Shown one piece after another: positions 12,386-14,634 of a DNA stretch of 14,634 bases. How positions within the stretch are numbered: position 1 is the first letter of the stretch; each line of letters begins with the position of its first letter. The stretch is from positions 1 through 14,634 of the forward strand of contig JAUYGA010000047.1 in NCBI GenBank assembly GCA_030690755.1. Direction: 5' to 3'. The DNA comes from Nanobdellota archaeon (GTDB lineage Archaea; Nanobdellota; Nanobdellia; Woesearchaeales; JAUYGA01). Position numbers and translations under genes: made by a program. The notes below the pieces were generated by a model, which saw only the letters and a program-made list of their open reading frames with translations, searched no databases and was not told the DNA's origin.

Positions 12386-12790
12386 TTACTTTTCTTCTTG
12401 CAGAATTCTTTCAGTCATCCTGATTATCTCATTTCTTGTTACCCAGTTTTCAGGAGTCCATTCCTCAAGCATCTGCTGGAGTCTTTCAAGCTCTTCATTT
12501 TTAGCGGTTTTCTGAAGCTCCTTGACAAACAACATCACTGTTTTTATGAATTCCCTAAGATCAGCTTTCATCTCTTGGATGTTTTTAGTCTGCGCTTCTA
12601 TCTGGTTCTTGAACTCTTCAAGGTCCTGAGAAATAACTTTTTCCTTATCATCCAGTTCTAAATCTAATCTTTCCTGGGCTTGTTCAAGCCCCGCCAATCT
12701 TTTTTCTATATTTGCAAGTTCCTTAAAATTTTCAGTGATAGGATCTTTTCCAGGAGCCTGCGCAGGTTTTTTCCCAAAGTCAAAGTCCAT
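12386..12790 (-). CDS. small coiled-coil protein
   Basis: This 134-aa protein is soluble and highly charged. After a short N-terminus (MDFDFGKKPAQAPGKDP), residues about 20-95 form an almost uninterrupted predicted coiled coil (ELANIEKRLAGLEQAQERLDLEL and on to FVKELQKTAKNEELERLQQ). A conserved-looking tail follows with WTPENWVTRNEIIRMTERILQ. The overall style recalls the small FlaC/FlaD-type coiled-coil proteins of the archaellum system, but no archaellum gene is nearby, so I do not assign that role. A TATA box lies about 25 bases upstream of the ATG. Function is unknown; a scaffold or oligomerisation role is plausible. Confidence 0.65.
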   Translation of the reverse strand: MDFDFGKKPAQAPGKDPITENFKELANIEKRLAGLEQAQERLDLELDDKEKVISQDLEEFKNQIEAQTKNIQEMKADLREFIKTVMLFVKELQKTAKNEELERLQQMLEEWTPENWVTRNEIIRMTERILQEEK

Positions 12791-12810
12791 TTGGTATAGA
12801 AGGAAACCAT

Positions 12811-12821
12811 ATTATATTAAG
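12811..12821 (-). promoter_or_regulatory. TATA box of the coiled-coil protein gene
   Basis: The minus strand reads CTTAATATAAT, centred about 25 bases from the ATG at 12790. Confidence 0.5.
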
Positions 12822-12910
12822 ATTTCTAATTTTCAGAGGCATTGAAAAGTTGAAGGGTGCTATCAACTCGCGAAGCTAGTAAAAAACACAGCGAGCAATT
12901 TTCGGAGTTC

Positions 12911-12934
12911 CAGAGTATAAAACAGAGTATAAAA
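12911..12934 (+). repeat. 12-bp tandem repeat carrying TATA-like sequences
   Basis: CAGAGTATAAAA occurs at 12911-12922 and identically at 12923-12934. Each copy contains TATAAAA. The second would place transcription start near 12953-12957, at the foot of the first hairpin. Confidence 0.75.
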
Positions 12935-12956
12935 AATAAAAGTTAAGTCGCGTGGA

Positions 12957-12982
12957 GTGGGACTTACGAAGTAATGTCCCAC
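12957..12982 (+). other. hairpin of unit 1
   Basis: GTGGGAC-TTAC, loop GAA, GTAA-T-GTCCCAC forms an 11-bp stem with one bulged T. Confidence 0.7.
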
Positions 12983-13136
12983 ACTAACTTCGCAGCCTAC
13001 AGACGAAACTGTAGTTCCAGAGCAGAATAACCAAGAAGTAATCGTGGAGTGGGGTTTGGTGACTTGTCGAACAAAGTGAGACTCGCTAGTCACCAACACC
13101 CCACACTAACCTCGCAGCCTATAGGCGAAACTGTAG
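12980..13136 (+). repeat. 35-nt conserved block, two copies
   Basis: Positions 12980-13014 and 13102-13136 match at 32 of 35 bases. Each ends in a small hairpin, CTACAG/CTGTAG in the first and CTATAG/CTGTAG in the second, where the change replaces a C-G pair by U-G. The loop is ACGAAA or GCGAAA. Confidence 0.8.
13049..13104 (+). other. hairpin of unit 2
   Basis: The arm 13049-13064 (GTGGGGTTTGGTGACT) pairs with 13088-13104 over 16 bp with one bulge. The loop holds TTGTCG, CGAACAAAGTGAG (13068-13080) and ACTCGC, modules shared with the elements at 4965-5006 and 6003-6039. Confidence 0.7.
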
Positions 13137-13225
13137 CAGCTTACCGATAGCACCCCGAACGAAAGTGAGGACTTTTCAATACCTCCTATAGACTGCTTCG
13201 ATAACAAATTTCAATTACAAAGAAT

Positions 13226-14482
13226 TCACAAATCCAAACCACTAAACATCTCTTTCAATCCAGAAAAATGAGCTGCCTTTTTTTCATCCACCATTCTTTT
13301 ATATTCCGTCTCAAGGTCTTTGGCTTTTTCACCATACCATTTATCAGAGACTTCATAAACAAACCTTAATGCATCACCTAAACCTCTTGCAAACTTATGT
13401 ATTTTGGTATTTGTTTGACCTTCTTTAATTGCTTTTTCAATTAGATGAGCGTCTTTTAGTTCTAAAACAAAGTCAATATCAGAATTTTCCTTTAATTCTA
13501 CATTAAAATATTTTTTTAACTGTTGTTCAATCGCTGACTTTGCATCTTCGTCTTTAGAATATCCATATGCGCTAATATTGAGTTTTATTAAAGCGTCATA
13601 ACCATTTTCAGTAGTAATGACTTCAATAGGACTGCCGTTTGCAATATAAATCGGACGTTCCTTATGCAAAGCTCTTTCACCAAAATTATGATGAATCAGA
13701 TGGTCTAATTCCAATGCTAATGCTCCTTCAAGAGTTCCTGGACTATAATGTGACTTCAAAGCTGCAGGTTCTCGTTCCTCCAATCTATTGTCTGGAAGAA
13801 GTTGTACGAGAAGAGTGTAAACATTATGCGTACGTGAACGTAGATAATCACTAAAAGCAAGACCCTGCGGACCTATTTTATCTTTTATTTCCTTGTCGAT
13901 CTGGCCTTCAACAAAGCTTGAACTTGCAACAGCCATCGCTCTAAAACATTGCCATTGATAAGCTGCTTCAAATCCAGCTAAAGCTTCTCTTTTGACATCT
14001 GTTTGTATTCCTATAATCGGAAGAGGTTTATGAATATCCTCCTTGTGCACATCATAATCAAAATCTGCGCGCACATTCGCAGGAAATTCGCCATTTTTTA
14101 CCCATCCTCTTTCACCATTCGTAACACCAATTTGTATATAGTCTGCAGTGTCAAAAATCTGCGGCTTGCTATTGAAAGTAGTTATGTTAGGATATCTTTT
14201 TTCATGAAGAAGCGCATCTGATAAAGCCTTGTTTGTTACTCCATCTAAGAATCGCAAATCCCATTCAATTCTATCCTGACATTCTTCATGTTTATGATTA
14301 GTTCCTTCAGAAGTGCCTTTAACAGCAATATATCCAAATTGAGAACCGCCTTCGTTAACAAAAGATTGCTGAGCAATCCAAGAATCAAATCTTTTATTTA
14401 TAGACTGAAGTTGCTCCAAACCAAAATCAAGATATGCCTGTGTTGCTGGGAGATGTCCTAATTCATTAGTGATTTCTACCAT
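13226..14482 (-). CDS. hypothetical protein, 418 aa
   Basis: I do not recognise this protein. From the chosen ATG (MVEITNELGHLPATQ) it has 418 residues and no signal peptide or membrane helix. Notable segments are GTSEGTNHKHEECQDRIEWDLRFLDG, a His/Glu/Asp-rich stretch GALALELDHLIHHNFGERA that is not a canonical HExxH metalloprotease motif, and a region near the C-terminus alternating acidic residues and helices (YGYSKDEDAKSAIEQQLKKYFN; DIDFVLELKDAHLIEKAIKEG). A GTG at 14533 would add 17 residues. I prefer ATG 14482 because TATTTAAATA (14503-14512) lies 25 bases upstream, although another A/T-rich site near 14557 would suit the GTG. Like the 325-aa protein on the other side of the structured element, it appears to be a lineage-specific cytosolic protein. 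Confidence 0.65.
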   Translation of the reverse strand: MVEITNELGHLPATQAYLDFGLEQLQSINKRFDSWIAQQSFVNEGGSQFGYIAVKGTSEGTNHKHEECQDRIEWDLRFLDGVTNKALSDALLHEKRYPNITTFNSKPQIFDTADYIQIGVTNGERGWVKNGEFPANVRADFDYDVHKEDIHKPLPIIGIQTDVKREALAGFEAAYQWQCFRAMAVASSSFVEGQIDKEIKDKIGPQGLAFSDYLRSRTHNVYTLLVQLLPDNRLEEREPAALKSHYSPGTLEGALALELDHLIHHNFGERALHKERPIYIANGSPIEVITTENGYDALIKLNISAYGYSKDEDAKSAIEQQLKKYFNVELKENSDIDFVLELKDAHLIEKAIKEGQTNTKIHKFARGLGDALRFVYEVSDKWYGEKAKDLETEYKRMVDEKKAAHFSGLKEMFSGLDL

Positions 14483-14502
14483 TCGCAAGAGGTAAATCAT
14501 TT

Positions 14503-14512
14503 TATTTAAATA
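14503..14512 (-). promoter_or_regulatory. TATA box of the 418-aa protein gene
   Basis: The minus strand reads TATTTAAATA, a near-ideal archaeal TATA box, centred 25 bases from the ATG at 14482. Confidence 0.55.
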
Positions 14513-14634
14513 ATTTGCGGTGGTGCAGTGCACTTATTGGAACGACTCAACCTCTTTAAAAGCAATGAGATTTTCTACAGAAAAAAACACAACAATCAAT
14601 ACTAACGGCATGCCCTTTTATTTCCCAGCCACGA

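Larger units (their letters stand above)
12836..13185 (+). other. large structured non-coding element with inverted-repeat ends
   Basis: The ends pair: GAGGCATTGAAAAGT (12836-12850) with 13171-13185 (14 of 15), then GGGTGCTATC (12855-12864) with GATAGCACCC (13146-13155, perfect), leaving an asymmetric bulge 13156-13170. Inside are two tandem units (12906-13012 and 13013-13136), each with AGTTCCAGAG, then CGTGGAGTGGG, a long hairpin, and a 35-nt conserved block. A tandem CAGAGTATAAAA pair (12911-12934) supplies two TATA-like sites ahead of the first hairpin. No convincing reading frame covers it. It may be a structured RNA gene or a non-autonomous mobile element. I know no RNA family that matches. 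Confidence 0.55.

Noticed and set aside
12386..12790. Archaellum FlaC/FlaD-type protein
   Set aside because: The coiled-coil style is similar, but no archaellum genes are nearby and no diagnostic motif is visible.
12863..13099. Minus-strand 78-aa reading frame in the structured element
   Set aside because: It is made up of hairpin arms and repeats and has no recognisable domain or promoter.
12836..13185. CRISPR array or RNase P RNA
   Set aside because: There are only two repeat units, with unlike hairpins and no regular spacers. I could not find the conserved RNase P core motifs on either strand.

Overview
The window looks like chromosomal DNA of an AT-rich archaeon, probably a DPANN lineage of the Woesearchaeota/Pacearchaeota type. 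The domain call rests on a run of archaeal information-processing genes (ftsZ, secE/Sec61-gamma, spt5, rpl11), on archaeal TATA boxes, and on the fact that most start codons lie 24-30 bases downstream of a TATA box, which implies leaderless mRNAs. The lineage call is inference; no rRNA gene is present to settle it.

Layout. 53-1939: a COG2108-type radical SAM protein and a TrmB-like regulator, both on the minus strand. 2044-2912: a divergent two-gene unit, a lipoprotein-like protein and a small hydrophobic protein. 2913-3197: non-coding hairpins. 3198-4195: an HEPN/MNT toxin-antitoxin pair bounded by a 30-bp direct repeat. 4438-4845: a nucleoside 2-deoxyribosyltransferase/DNPH1-like enzyme. 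4890-5093: a MITE-like inverted-repeat element. 5108-5908: a TatD-family nuclease. 5954-6136: a small hairpin element abutting a tRNA-Leu(CAA)-like gene whose 3' end is abnormal. 6230-7321: an FCP1-like HAD phosphatase and a HipA/PI-kinase-like protein in convergent, overlapping arrangement. 7706-11211: ftsZ, secE, spt5, rpl11, all on the plus strand. 11382-12790: an unrecognised 325-aa protein and a convergent coiled-coil protein. 12836-13185: a large, internally duplicated structured non-coding element. 13226-14482: an unrecognised 418-aa protein.

How the genes fit together. The ftsZ-secE-spt5-rpl11 block is the conserved core: cell division, protein translocation, transcription elongation and the ribosomal stalk base. 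FtsZ and Spt5 carry long charged N-terminal extensions and L11 carries a coiled-coil C-terminal extension. The left half is accessory in character: toxin-antitoxin module, regulator with palindromic operators, orphan kinase-like protein, orphan enzymes.

Most interesting signal. Four intergenic spaces (about 2992-3121, 4890-5093, 5954-6045 and 12836-13185) hold long hairpins that share short sequence modules. These include a 37-nt block repeated with a base-pair-preserving double change, and a CGARCGAARGYGAG-like motif that sits in loops or bulges. They look like one family of structured non-coding elements, either small non-autonomous mobile elements or RNAs.
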